Assembly: GCF_000524195.1 (NCBI RefSeq)
Contig: NW_020170420.1
Location: 358,261-422,260, forward strand
Source: Echinococcus granulosus
Taxonomy: Eukaryota; Platyhelminthes; Cestoda; Cyclophyllidea; Taeniidae
Direction: 5' to 3'
DNA: 64,000 nt
The notes under the pieces are model-generated. The model made no database searches, was not told the DNA's origin, and was given only the letters and a program-made list of their open reading frames with translations. Positions 43,401-58,400 of the stretch are shown here, in pieces (the first letter of the stretch is position 1; each line of letters begins with the position of its first letter). The position numbers were made by a program, and so were the translations under genes.

Positions 43401-46400
43401 GGACTAAAGATACAATTTGCATGCCAACAAAGGAATTGTAAATACCTCCTCTCCGATACTTAAATCCACTGAGACAGAACAAACCTTATTCGCCTGCACA
43501 TCAATCATGATTTTGGCATAGCGACAGTTGTTGCAGAACTCCGGTCCGTAGGCCGTACACCCTCCAGCACATTGCTCATGACATCGTAGGCATTCCCGCC
43601 TCTCCAACATCTGTTTTTCCCTCTCTGAGAGGTGTTCTGTTGCCGTTGCATTCGGCACATAGGTGTCGTCTAAAAGAAAGGGCACGTTGAAGTAACCCAT
43701 TCAATTTGACGCATCTCATCACATGAAGGGGCATCTCTTCCCCGGGGGAGCAACTGTCTTGTAATCGTAGGGCCTTAAAAGGTTGACTTGCCAGCCACTT
43801 CAAACCTCCTATTCAAAGATTCGAACGGCCCACCAAAGTGGTGAGAGAAAGGGATGATGTTAAAAATTATAGGTACGTGAAAGTTTGACGTGTAATGGGT
43901 GGTTTAATTGGTGCGTTGAAGTACAAAACACACCCTTTTGTCAGTCAGTAATCAAATTGTGATGTTGCCTTTGTGAATGCAGACGCATCAACGGTGGCAT
44001 CTTACCCAGGGGTGAACGTGTGGCAAGTACAACTTGGCATCTTCTCCTCTCTATTTTTTTACATGCCAAGGCTTCAAGCCATTTGTCAACTTATTACTTC
44101 TTATTAAAGAGGGGGAACCACTCTCATCTAGGCAGTAGGAGAAGATTGACACCTGATTTGTGATAATTAAACATTTTCTAACATATTCTTTTTATTTAAG
44201 AAAACATTACGGAGGTAAATCGGACCAGCGTTATGTTAACTATCTCCTCCGGAATTATTCGGAGTATTCACACAAGTAGTTAATTACACCGGTACTTCTG
44301 TCCACACTGTTAGTGCTACCGTCTTGAGGCATAGCGATACCTCACACCTACGACCCCTGAGGACCTCTCTCTTTGTACAGCAACAGTAAAACCTCCTTCT
44401 AAATAAGCATGCTTATTACTGTGCTGTCCAAAAGAACACCTTGGATGATAGGAGAATGTCCATCATCGAAAAGGCGTGATGGTCACGTGAAGAAGTAAGT
44501 AGTGTCCACTCTGCGCCTCCGGAAGTTGAAAAGAATTTAGATAGAGGGATGGCTGAGAAACCTTAAAATGAGAACAAGGCGGTAAGGAGGAAGAGACGCG
44601 GGGTATCAACTTCAGGAAAGTGGTGCATGAAATGCGCTCGTTAAAGAGCAACGGAGTCGGTAATTTGAGTCCTCTTTCCAAAGTATCTCACGAAGAGAAA
44701 GATGAAAAAAGGGATGCAATGAAATAGCCCAAATGCACCAAAGTTACCTCACCTCTATTTGGAATTAGTGACTAAGTTGTGACGACCAACTACGGTGCTC
44801 AAAAGAAGGCGACTGTGTAATGCCATTTTTGAGTTATTTAACGATACAATTGATTGTACGAGCTCCTCAAGCTCCGCGGTTTGAACTTCCGCTTTGGACA
44901 CACCTATAGCCTCCTAGCCAATCCTCCACACCGATAATGTGCTACTATGGCTTCGGGGGAGAATAGAGGCGCTAAGATATTGTCATGCCCAGTCACAAAA
45001 AAGATTGCTACATGAAAATTTTAAACGTGCCATGCTAACAGTTTAAATGCGTNNNNNNNNNNNNNNNNNNNNNNNNNNNNNNNNNNNNNNNNNNNNNNNN
45101 NNNNNNNNNNNNNNNNNNNNNNNNNNNNNNNNNNNNNNNNNNNNNNNNNNNNGAGCAAGGTTGACCGATCATTAAGTAGACCTGTTGCTACGCCGGTTAA
45201 ATGCACAAATTCCCACTTTTACCGACAGTCCTCCTATCATGGTTAAAGATTTTTTCTTCAAAAAAAATTTAAAATCCGTCAGAGTTTAACCACTTTTCCG
45301 ACAGAACGACAGTCAGTCATTCAAGTAATCAGTAGTGTTAACTCACCAGGAGGACAGGCATTGACACACTCCGACCGGTACATCCAATTTCGACATTTTC
45401 GACAAACGGAGACGTGATTTCCTGGACCGACACAAACCTCGCATTCAGGATGGCAGGGAACGCATTCCTGAAGATCCGCGTTTGCTGCCCGCATACTGAC
45501 CAAGGGAAATTCCTCTTTCTTCAAGTTCAGATACGTCAAAGATGTCGCGTTGCCGAAGTGTTTGGGTGGACATTTCATATCCAGGCACTGGTACTTGGAG
45601 GTGGCTTTGTCTGATCAAAAAATGAAACAATTTTAGCATGCTGTCCTACTGCTAGCTTACAGACCTTTTACCCCTTAAGAGGACTTGTAACCAAACAGAT
45701 CAGCCAGTACTGGACGACATAGAAGATAGATCTCTCCTGAATGCGCAAAGGTCATGAAGAGGAACCTCAAATATATGTGCTTTAAGTTCTCTATCTCAAC
45801 CAGTAACAAAATGAAAGAGGTGAGGCTTCTCCGCTTCTGCGGAAAGAATGAGACGACTAATAGAATCTGGAGGCATAATTCCTTTTCTTCGCCCGGACGC
45901 GTGGCTGAGAGGCACTTAAAGCCTAGGAAGGAGGACCACGTGTTCAGCTAGAAAAGCTTATTTTTAGACAAATGTTCTGACCAAAGGTGATTGGCATGCT
46001 AAATTCGTCTGGTGCAGAAATGCGGAACATTAAGGAGCTTGGTGGCTAAGGCTGGGGAAAAATTATTCTAGATGAGATGGTGGAAAATAGTCTTACCCCC
46101 GAATAATGGTTGTGACGGCAGACGATGAAGTTGTAGCCACAGGGAGTACCGTTGGGGGGATTTCAACATGACATGGACTAAGGCATCTGTCACAGATTGA
46201 ACCTTGAAGGCTGAAGGTGATCCTGGAGCACAAGTTCATCTGGAATGACATCTGTGCTCAGTAGAAAGATAAACGTAGCTTCTCCCATGAGAGAATGGTC
46301 TTATTGGTGTGACAGATGCAAAGTGCTTAGAGAACCGCAATAACTAGAAGAAAAAGCCGTAAAAAACCAGATTTTGTTGGATGGAACAGCCTTCGGTCGG

Positions 46401-49400
46401 TGTAGTTCATGGCTGACTCAAGTGTGGTAGTGTGCGTACATGTCCAAACAACTGAGGATGGAATGAAGCCAGAAGAAATGGAAAAACGTTTGCTGGGAAA
46501 ACGTTTTTCCTTTACCCAGAAAAATGGGAGCTGAAACCTCAGTTCCCTAAAAATCCGACAAGAGTGTTGTCTTCCACATATGTGCAGAGAAAAAATATCT
46601 AACACCATTTCACGAGTATCTTACAAAAAAAATCTACAAAACTTTGGGATTTTTTCTATGGCAAATAAAGTAAACAATAGCCCAAGTTGTGAGAAGATGC
46701 TCCATTAGTTTGGTTCACATCGCTTTTTGAAAATGAACGAAATCTTTCGATCCCCCCGCCTGTTTTTGTGCGAATCCATCAGGCAGGTCAGCGTTCATAG
46801 ACATGCCATTCTTATCAACGGATAACCTCAAAATGTCAAACTCAAATCGATACGTCATTTTTGCCATAAAATATATAGCTATAGTATTTCCAAGTTAGAG
46901 AAGTTAACGGCAAACTTGTTTTAGTGGGTAGTAGAAAAGGTGGTCAAGATGAAGTACCAGGTGACCAATGAGTTGGCGCGATTTTTGGTATACTCCGGTA
47001 CAACACAACTTGTTGTGACTTGTAAGCACTTGGAAAGTGCCTTCCATTTTTTACTTGCATCATTGTAAAGTGTGCGTGGACAGATAGGCGTTAGTCAATC
47101 AGCCAATCAGTTAGTCAGTCCATTGGTCCGCTACAGTACTCTTCGCAGTGCTTCAAGGTGCTCACAGTTGGAACCATCTTCCAAAGTCAGCTCAACTTGA
47201 CCCAATTCAAGCCTCACTGCCTAGACTTTTAAGCATGTCTAGTTTGAATGATAGCGTGATATTCTGTTGATGCTTGTGAAAACAATTGGGGAGGAGAAGT
47301 TGCAGTGAGAGCTGCCAAACAAATGGGTGACACATGTACCAACAAGTGACAAAACCCATCATGTTCTGCTTCATTTCACTTTTTACACATTGCCGGTTGA
47401 AAAAAGGAAACACGTTAGGCATATCACATTGTTCACCGACTGATTGACTTGTTGACGGTCTTCTACCGCAAAGTGGCTTTTGTGTTCCGGCGATAGGCAA
47501 ACTTACACATCAGTAGTTATCGTCAGGCCTACTACTTCCTACTCTCTACGCTTATCTAGCATTGTTTTACGGAATTCATTCAGTCGTTCTGCAATTACAA
47601 ATTTGCTTGACCGCGGTGCCTCATAAAACTTTCAGGAGAGAAAGGTGGGAATAACTGAATGTGATAAATCGACTGTCAGTAGATGAATCCATTCCTCTGC
47701 CCTTAAATTAACAAATTCATGTGTGTACGGTAGAGATATTTTGTGTTCCCCTTTTGCAAAGAGCCTACCCAGGGGCTTGAAGCAGTGATGTAGAGCCTGT
47801 ATCCCGACAAAATTGCACAAATTTCTTCGGACATGAGATGGACAGATGGATACGGGAGGAAGGAATGAAATCAATGACTGTGTCCCTTCGTCCTCATTGA
47901 TTGGAATCGCATGATCTTTATATAGCAAAACATTAAAATTACTTTTGTCCAATTTTCTCCCACTCCTCCTGTTTACCAATTTTTGGTCAGGATTTTGTTT
48001 ACCAGTCAACAATAAATAGATACGTTTCAGGCCCAATTAAAATATTAAATAAATTTGGTGAAATATTCATACAATAATAAAAAGTAGCCCAGTCCTATCA
48101 TTACCATGTCCCAATCCCCCCACACATTATCCAAGGTTGTGCTTCGACCAATAGAAACAGAAATATACGGCCAGCCATAACACCTACCAATCAGAAGAGA
48201 GGAAAGCTAATGAGATAAATTTCTATGAATGGATACATCTTTCCCATTATTACTGCCGAACCGTAGAATTGTCGTGGGGAAAATAAAGTCGATCTAATGA
48301 TTCAAATTCATTTATTCACCTTTATAATCACTAAGTGGAGTTAAACGATCAACCGTATAAATCGTCCAGCCACCTACCCAATCAACAATCCTCCCTACCT
48401 GGAGAAACACCGTAGAGCAGAGTATACGTGAGACAAAAGGACAGAGAAGTTCCACAGTATTGTTCTTTTTTTGTCAAACCACTTTATCTACTTGCTGGCT
48501 GGGAATTTTGTTTGAATAAACACAAAAACACGCTTGTACTAGTAGCCAGAACACAACAAGGTGAAATGAAACCGCTTATACCAGACAAATTTAATTTAAA
48601 TAATTAGACTTTACCTCCTTTTAATAAACACTTCTCCTAGATTATCAGTCTAAGTGGGTTACAGAGACCAACGTTAAAATAACCGTACAACCAACTCCAT
48701 TGAAGATTAAATTATTTTGTCCCTTAATTAATGATTCAAAGCCTCCCCCCGTCTGCGCCTTAAGACCATTGGCCGGGGTGACTGCGTAGACCCGCGCCAA
48801 CAGTCAGGTGGAAGTGGCATTTCAACGAAGTGAAGAGAAGTTGATCCAAACAAGGCGAAGAGATCATTGCTGTAGATGATATTGACAGTTCTATTTTGAA
48901 GTTCCAGATATTCCAACTAATTTCCGCCTACAGACTTACTCTCAAACGTTCGGCCACTTTCTGAAGCTAGTGTTCATGTTGACTTTCTCCTCACTAGTCA
49001 ATACGACATGTTGGATATGCTGATATCCACTATAAGGTCAAGTATAGGCAAAATGTAAATGTACGAAAATGACCACCACTTGTGTACTTTAGCAGTCCAG
49101 TACATCAAAAGTGCGCACGTACACCATCCTGCAAGGGGGCTCGAGATGAAAGGACTATAATTGAATGCCTTTATCTCTGTGACTTTTTGCCTTGCTCCCA
49201 ACATGTACTTCTAGTAGAACCAAAGCACTTTCCCCATTTTCAGTAATTACTTCACAAATCCCCCTCACCAACCTTTTTTCACAAAGTAGCAGAAAGCACA
49301 TCCCCCAAGTCCGAGGTAATCGCCGGGTCCAGAGCACGCGGAGATGTCATCTGGAGGGAATTTGGACTTCAGAGACGCTAAACACTTGGAGCTGCAGGGT

Positions 49401-52400
49401 TGACAGAGCTTCTGCTTCTCCTCAGCGTACTGCTCCTTCGAGCAGCGCTTGACACAAGTGTCTCCTGACTAAAATGAGGAGACAAAAACCAATGGAATGG
49501 TGAAGCATGTGGGTTGCAATTCATCAGCCTAGTTAACTAATCACCTTTAAGGCTTGACAAATGAAGCCTTGGGCTTCACTTCCGGACGTCATGATCCGCT
49601 ACAGTTCTTTGGACCATGACAATGATGGTAATGGTGTTGCCATTTTCGTACTACTTGTCACTCTACGAGAGTGACTTTAACTCCATATTGGTGACAGCAT
49701 TTGCAAACTTGTTCCAAAAGAATGAAAACGCCAACTTCAAGGGTTGAAAGACTTGCTAGAACGTTGTAGAAAGAGGGTATCTCTCAATACTGGATAAATT
49801 TTCAAGATTTAATGGGAGAAAGGCCACTAAAACCTCATAGACTTTTAACAACCGCCTCCTCTGGACACATATAACCGTGAAGTCCCAAAACGTTCCTGGC
49901 GACCTCTGACATCTTCCTGGTGTGATGAAATAGTAATAGCTCATATCTACCTTCCTATTGAGTAGACACTTTGACAGCTAACATAAAATGTTTGAGGTAA
50001 GTCGGGGAGAGGATGGAGGGGATTGGGGCACGGAGAGAGCCACGTAAAAAAATGCCAATTATTGTGATTATACACGGTGGCATAAAGACTTCAAAGACAG
50101 CTTAATAACGTCTAATTGATTGCTGGGAGGGTGGAACACCTTTCACCCATAGCAGCTAAATAAAGTCAGATCTTTGCACCTACTTTTCTGTCTATCTGTA
50201 AGAGGTTGGTTTTCATGAGAATAAGGTGTGGACTTGAGGTGACAAATCCACATCATATGATCGGGGCAACGCCCGAATATGTCACGGTATCACACATTTT
50301 TCGCCACCGGCGCATCGTTTACTCACAGCATAAGGTGGGTAATTTTTCAATTCACAATTGTTTTTTGTGGTAGAATTGCCTCTTCTCAGGATGAAATATT
50401 TCCTCTCGCCTTAGCTACCAGATCCTCTAGATGCCAATGGATTAACACGGACCGGGGTTTTAATTGCCCCAGTTTGACATTGTCACTGGTTTTACCGAAT
50501 TGATCAATTCACAACCGCTACTTACAATCCATCCTCAGGCCAGGAAGAGTAGAAACATCTATTTAATTGCTCCAAAGCCGATCGCTCCAGTGGCAGTAGT
50601 TTAGACAAACTGATAATGGATATGCGTCACATATTTGTGACACTGAATTTTGATAAGGAAATTAGAACTCCACAAATATATGCGACACTGGAAGTAAAAG
50701 AGGCATTGTTGTGCAAGAAAGCTGATGCTCTTTCAAAGCCTTTTTAAGACAATATTGAACACGGAAATTTTGCTCAAGCCTTTGTCTAAAATGCCATTGG
50801 GCGACACTTTAATTTCATAGACAAAAGGTCAAAAGAGAATGATGCGAGTTTTCACGACATCCCAACACCTTTTCATTAACACGTCAGCATGAGATTAGGC
50901 CTGTGGAGAGAGGGCGAGATAGGTCAGCCTCTACGCACACGTACGTGCCCTCTCTAAACCGAGAATGCGTTTCGCGGCAAAAAGGACAAAAAAATAACAA
51001 AGTAATTCCAACCATTTGGGTTCACTGTGGCCTTATTCATGGACTGTGATGTATGAGAAACACACTCATCTTGATTAACAATTGTCGGAGTGAATGAGCT
51101 TGAGGGTGGTAAATTGTGGAGGTGCCACTTTGACAATTTTATTGTACCATCTTAATCTGTTAACCATTTAAGTGTCAAAGCAGCACCTCGATATTGCAAC
51201 CTAGAAGAGCACCCACATTTGACAATGAATGACTAAAAACGCTCTCCTATCTGATGACCGAGAAAGCAGTAACCTCTGACAACTTGTGGGGACTTGAAAA
51301 GGGGTAAATGGATTTTATGCCGCATAAGGCAGTGATGTCCATCTGTCTGGCTGGTGCTCTTTGAATTGTTCTTTTTAGCATTCGTGAGCCTGGTGTGATC
51401 TAAGACTATCGGTTGCAAGGATTCACAAGCTGTTTGTCCACTTTATCATGTGGCAGCAGATCACATTTGGTGTAGCAAGTTATAAAGAACCACGTAACTC
51501 TCGGCCAGGCAGTCAGGACGATTGCTGAGCCAGTAAGTTCCTCATTTTTTTCATCCACCCAATAAAGATTCTTCGTTGGCTGATTGACATGCGATAAGAA
51601 ATAGCTCATCTCTCTCCATGTTAGACGAGAAAAAGGCCATGTGATTGCTTATCACCAGACAAATCATTTTGGGGTTACACATCACCTTAAACCCACAGAC
51701 GGAGCCGTTCACGAGGCACTATCTACTTACTAAAGTTCATACAACGCCTAATCGTCCATGGGATACGACTCGGAAGTGGGCAAGAAAAAAACCCTACTTC
51801 AGAAAGAGTCACAGCCTATAAATCAGTAGGATGAAAGCGCCATTCCCATTCTCACCACATAGGAGAATGCAAGACTTCACCTACTGGCAAAAGTCGACCA
51901 TGAGAAGATGGCCACAGTAGGATTCGCCCCACAATTTTGGCAATGGCACATTCACACTTCCAATAGCAATTACCTAAACGGATAAATCATTTAATTTGTT
52001 GCCTTTTTGTAAAAAGACCATATAAAATTATTTGACTGGCCAATAAAAAACTTCGTTGAATGTCATAATGTAGTAGGAAAGATATACAATTAAAGGGATG
52101 CAAGGAGTTAGGGGTACAGCACCCAAAGCAAATTTTTATGACGTGTGACTTTTTTGCCTATTTAAAATAGGGAAGATTGTGATGGATAGATAATGTTGAC
52201 ATACATTTTACATCACCGAGCCTAGACAACAAGATTTTGTATTTGCCGTATCATTTAAATATATGCACAAATGTAGGATCACTGTGGGTAAAAAGATTTT
52301 CAAATTCTTCTGACCAGGAATTTTTAACATCGTAAATAGCATGCGCGTACACAAATTGCAATAATTTTTGCTCACAATCCTTCTATGCGCTTATTTCATC

Positions 52401-55400
52401 AGTCACTCACTGTCCGATAAGTAAACGTTTGAAAATGATTGCAGCCTTTCCACAGTTGATGCAATTTCATCACGCCGGAAATCGTAGGATTGAACAGACG
52501 ATCTACCACCTGCTGAATGATCACATGCACAAAGTATTGTTAAAACTGCAAGCTGGGGATTGCCGAACCCTGGGTGCAACAAAGGCTTAGAGACACACTG
52601 TCGTCCTTGAAGCAATCACCCCTCCCCCTCCTGGTCCGCATTGTACGCCTTCCTTTGCAAGAAGTACCTTTTATCAGCATACGGTATTTTACGCAGCGGT
52701 GCCTTTCATCTTGATTGACGAGTCCATTTACCAATGCTTGAGAGGAGACAGACACGACAACCCCGCCACATGGTAGTGTCACTACGGCAGTGTCTCATTG
52801 CATCCAGTCTGATTTGAACGCTCCACGTGCATCCTCATTCAAACACTGAATGTGAATGTCCAACGCTGACAAGAGCGAGCACGTTAAAGTAGTACAAACA
52901 TGAGAAAGGAAAATGTTGGTGATCAATTAAATTTATGAGAATTTTTTACCCTTAAACTGAAAAAGGGAGGGTAATTTGCCCCAGCATGATTGACGCTGGG
53001 CTCGGAAATACTTCTATGCGCAGAGTGGGCACATGCATTGTTTAATGAGTAAATGCAATTTACTTTTGGCCTAACAAAGTCATTCGAAAAATTAAAAATG
53101 ACGAGTTTTAAGTAGACAAAGAAACACCGAACATCAGAAAATAAGGGTAGAAATGGATGACCTTCCCGGCACATCATACCAACGGCCACTTCTGCTACAC
53201 TGACATGACGATGACCCCAAAGGTGGTTCAGGCGGTTCCCGACATGCATCCTTCACCCCTGTTGGCACATGTACCTAGTACGTGGATGACGCTCTCTCTT
53301 CTAACGTCGTCTTTGAGTAGAGCTGAAAGTTCCCAAAGGCTGTACTGGAACAACACTACCAGCGGTCTAAGCATATTTCGCGGTCTATTCCACTCTATAA
53401 ACCGTGAATCAAGACGGCAGGCACCAATGGTATTACATACCGCCAGGGAATAGCTTGTGGTAGTCAACGGCGTTTCTTACGAACGAAAACATACAATCCG
53501 AATCCATTGGTATCTACTCACATAGAGGACTTCAAGCCGAGAATGTTGATGGGACGCTTAGTCGTTGTGAGACAGCTTACCAATGTAGCCTTTCGTCAGT
53601 GGTAGAAGAAACAGCCAGGTTTAACCGATAGAGGGAACCATGTTGCTTCAAGATGAGCTCGTACTGGTAGGTGCACTACGCACAACTGCCACGCCCTTGA
53701 TTTCCGATGATCCCCAAGCATTCGGATTCAAAAAAGAGCACTTTGAAAGCCAACACCGATGATGAGGTGTAACAGGGCAATTCCAGACTAACTCAACCTT
53801 ATTAACAAGCTGTTCTGCGTCAAATCCTGGGATAAGCACATACATGCAATGGGGGCTCTGCTAGGACAACAAATCCATTCTTTTCTTGGACAAAACCGAG
53901 GTGTTCTATCGGCTGGAATGGATGCAAATATGTACTTCTAGGCTGGAATCCAAGCCTTCGCATAAGTTACTGCTCTATATTTCAACACTTCGACGGTCAA
54001 ATTGAAGTGATTAAAGTTGACTTACGTTATCTATAAAGGAGTCACAACCCCTTAACGCCTTCTAAGCATGGTGATTGGAATTGAAGTGACGTGCCATCTC
54101 TTATCAACATGGTGTTAGGATTTCAGTGCTTCAGAGACAAAGCCAGAAATAAGTTGTCTAATGATTGCTAGCACATAAATTCCCAAAAAGAAGTAAATAA
54201 GGGAACATTTGGGGGATCGCTTCTCATACCATGTGGTCAAGATAGCCACCTGAGATGTCCTGACGTTTGACAAAAGCTCAAAAAAGCAATCAAAAGATAC
54301 ATTAAAATACCAATTCATTCCTTCGATCACGACTCGCCTTTAACAGTTTGGCAATTGTTTGTGAAACAAATGAAGTAACAAGATGACTTTGTCAAACAAT
54401 AGATGCTGCGTATTTATGAAGGAAAAAATACGGAAAAACGGATGCAACTAAAGGCCTTCTTTTAAGGCCTAACCAAAGGCCAGACAAACTCTCAACACCT
54501 TTGATAAACTTTATTCTGTCTTTCTTTTCGAGCTAGGTAGTCGTATTTCAGACATTTCTTTTAATAAAAGCTGTGAATTTAGAGCCTCTGTTTGCTGTTC
54601 CATCGGTGGGAGCTGCTACACCGAAACACGGTCTACTCGGAGTTAAAAAAATCTGTGCTTAGCCAATTCTCTGCAACTTCTTGTAACCGTGAGATACCCG
54701 TTAAATATATCACGGCGTGTTTTAAAGCAGTCGTATAGTAAATTTTCATACTTGTGCCGTAGGGGAGCACATCAACACATACTTTTCGGTAATAAGGCCA
54801 CACCAGTGTCATCAATACCCCCGATAATGCGGCTCTTCTGAGGCTCTATATTAACACCTTTTCTAGGTTTTTATTTCCCACGGCGTCTTGGGAAGGAATG
54901 GGGAGGATGAGATACCGGGAATCATTCCGAGTGCGTACTTGATAAACTGCCACAGCGAAATGGTAATGACACTTTCACAACGTGGTAAACTAGGCGCCAC
55001 AATTACTAGCTGGGGTGGTTAAGAAGGCAGAAAGAAAAGACAACCATCTAAAAAACGGGGAGGATTTCTTGGAACTTGATAAGCTATGCCTTAGACGCAC
55101 CTTGAAATGCTTACATTCGCCCAGACACTGATCCGGCCCAGGTGCAGTGCACGACTCCGCGCATTCTTCGTGACATCGCGCACACTTCACCGCAGGTCGG
55201 ATAGCCGCTAACACCTCCTCCTCCTGCATTTGTGCCACTTGTTTCATTGAAAGTGGCAACGTGTGACAACGAAATTTCGACGTGAGCGTGGAGACAGCAG
55301 AGCTCGGGGGGAGGTAGAACCCGGGTGCCTCAGAGCAATCGGAGACACAGACACCGTCGGCTTCGAAGGTGCAGCAGTGGGCACACATTGCGGGCCCAGG

Positions 55401-58400
55401 ACCCCAGCAACCTGCTTCGGGGAGGCATTCACTGTGACACACGTGGCCTTCCTGGACTGCAGGTAGAGAAGATTCAAGAGGTCAAACATACTGGGTCAGT
55501 GCGTACATAGACTCGTTAGTTTTTAATATCACTAATCACAAACCACGCTCTCCATGAGGTCGTGTTGAGAGATCATCGACCAATAAGCAATAACTCAATT
55601 TGACAAAAAAAAACTTTAGTATTCCATAATAGCATTAGTTTTTCTTATGCAATTAGTCAAAATCTCATATAAACCAAGGAAAATGCAAAATGCCCACCCA
55701 CAAAGCCGGAAAAAAATGCCTTATTGTGTTGTCCATTTTAAATAATTTTCAATTCCAATCTAACAACTTTTTAATATCATCTAAATATTTGCTGGAAATT
55801 TATTTCATGAAATACATCGGACTGATTCGACCATCAACAAAGCAAGCAGATTACTTCGTATCATGTATTAAATACTCTTGGAGGACAAAAAAATCGATAA
55901 GCATAGCGCACTTTGATTGATGTTCAGGCTTTACCAGCCAATAGGCGACTAGCTGACTAATTCACAAGTCAATGATCGGTAGCTGCCGCGTACGGTGGTA
56001 CTGAAATCGGACCAAATCGGCGAGCAGTGTAGTGATGCGATCCAATCGAGGTGCCTTGATGTGGTTCCACTTTGGAAGGGAAAAAGACACCCATTTTTGG
56101 CCAAAAAAGAATTTTAAATTTCTCAAGGTAATTACACAAATCTCTATTTTCACAATTGCTTTGGAATTGATTGCCTTCATCATTTATAAGGCTTTTTCGG
56201 TATTTGAAGCCTACTTTGAATGCCGTTGTGTAGAGGAAATCAACTTCTTTTTTCCTCTTTCTCTCGGTTTGTAGAAAACGTACAAAATGAACTTTTTCCC
56301 AGACAATGGCGGCTAAAGAAGACAAATTCGTGTAAGTATAGACTGCTTGATGTTGACAATTGGCTATTTCATCTCTCCCATGTTATTCACTAAAGTATGC
56401 ATATGGGAATTGAAAGAAAGTGGGTTCTATTTATTCCACATAATCGTCTAGATCTTTTTACAATTAACTTCTTTCACTTTAAATTAGAAGCTAGCATCTG
56501 GTGCTTGATGTTTTGATGCTATTTTCTGCGCGATGAAGTTTTAAACAATAAAGTGCTCATTACTTTTCCAAACTGGATTAAATGCGCAAGTTAATAGGTC
56601 ATGAGGCAAAGCAAAGATAATGTGGTTGAAGAGGGATAATGGGTGGAACACATGCGCTCCTATTTATGATATTAAGGCCTGGCGACGATGTGTTGTAAGA
56701 GGAGGGGGGAGGAGAACGAGGAAGAGGAATTTGAATAACATATGGATTATGTCAAGCCTGAATGAGACAGAAGGTAAGTAGAAAGATTCAAACAAATTAG
56801 AAAAGAGGAGGGTCTTTCAAGTCAATTAGCTATAGTTTTGCGGTTTTGCTACTAGAAAAGTATGAATTTTAGCCGAAATAATAAAAAGTATGAAAACGGA
56901 TTCACGTCCTAGAGGAAAAAAGATCTACCATTCGACATTGCCATGGGCTGTCTTAATTAGAGCGGTTGAGTCATTTTCGAAAGGAAAATTAAGCCAACTT
57001 TTTTCCTTCCTTTCCCACAAGCCTAAATAAGAAGGATAGACAAATTAGACAGATTTCCATTAAAAATTAACTTGGAAGCATAAATAACATTCCTTTTCCC
57101 CTCCTTACTACTATCTGATAGTGAAAAGTTATTTCAAATGAAGGTCTGTGAGCGGAAGACAATTTAAAAGTTCCACTTCCGGTTTCATGGCCTAACATCG
57201 ACACTTCCGTTGCTAGGGGGGAATCAACGAGTGACATTAAAAGCATTACCCTGGGAGAGGCAAGATCTGATCTGTCTCCGCTTTGTGGACTTAAATGGGA
57301 TGATTCTATTTAAATTTATGGATATTTTATTCAAAAAAGGTGAAAAACCAATTCTACCAGAATCAACTGATAAGAAGACTTTCAAATATCACCTACTCAA
57401 TGTTCTTCCTTCCTCTTAATAACACAAAGTCGAAGAAAGAAAGAATTAAATGACTATTCTGTCACAGTTTGATTAGTTGTTCAAACTCTCCATGCTGGTT
57501 CCGCGAGAAATTAAGGTTCCGCTTCTTGCTTTCGCCGGGCGTCATGGTATCCGGACCACACCAGCAGCCTCCTGCCCCCTAGGCCCTCTACGTCGGCAAT
57601 ACATATTCTGCCCTATTGTTATCATTTTTTTGCCCTTAGGATATACAGGCACTTTTGCACTGATGTGCCGAGTAAATGAACAGAACGGCTTAAACACCTC
57701 AGTTAGGTAGGTAGTTGGGTAATTAATTAGCCTTAATGGCTCTCACAGGAAATACTCATGTGAAAATCGTAAAGGGAGCAGTAAGAGGAATGATTGCATT
57801 TCACGCAATGTGGGTGAGAGGAGAGCCGCCATCCTGAATTTAAAACAACAGACAGAGGGGGGGGAGTAAAAATTTGGGCAAACTGTGAGCCGCCACAGAC
57901 CAGACACGCGTTTCGGTTCAAAGTGGAGGGAAATATTTATCTACGCTAATACGCATGTGGTGGGAGGTAGTCCCAAGCTAAATAGGAACTTTTTTGCTTT
58001 TTGTCTGCATTCAGTGAAAGAAAGGAGGATTTAAAAGTGGAAACTCGAGGAGGAGCCTCGGAAACAGGGCGCAACAGGCTGGTATTCGCGTCATACTGCG
58101 ATAAATTTGCCACTCACTTTCTTCGCCTCCCTTCAGAGGTAAGTCAGACCTCTTTATTCAAGAATCCCCAAAAACACGGCTAATTTACATCCAATCAACT
58201 CACTGCAAGTGGCTGGATCCTTGACTCCCTTAGTTCGAACAGGAAGAATCTTCTCCAGAGCGCTTGTATAGCACAAAGATGGCAGCGCCTCCAAATAGGC
58301 GGTCATGTCCATATAGCGAAGACTTTTTAGTCCCAAAAACTCCAAATACTTTGAATGATATATCACCAGAGGTTGATCCAACGATACTCCATCAGAAACT

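Larger units (their letters stand above)
39855..43484 (-). other. EGFR intron with dispersed repeat copy 1
   Basis: 3.6-kb intron bearing one copy of a dispersed repeat (40964-41535), an AG run near 42966 and a G-rich stretch at 43016-43036. ORFs in it show no motifs. Confidence 0.6.

Noticed and set aside
46097..46240. Constitutive EGFR exon
   Set aside because: Upstream and downstream exons join in phase 1 without it, and its own borders break the frame; retained as a finding, not as an exon.
47632..48036. 134-codon minus-strand frame in an EGFR intron
   Set aside because: No ATG at its head, no motif, no suitable splice sites in phase with the flanking EGFR exons; length is within what chance gives in 64 kb.
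54990..55442. ATG-started frame over the EGFR cysteine-rich exon
   Set aside because: Its protein is part of the EGFR exon 55456-55101; the apparent start is internal and the part below 55101 is intron read-through.
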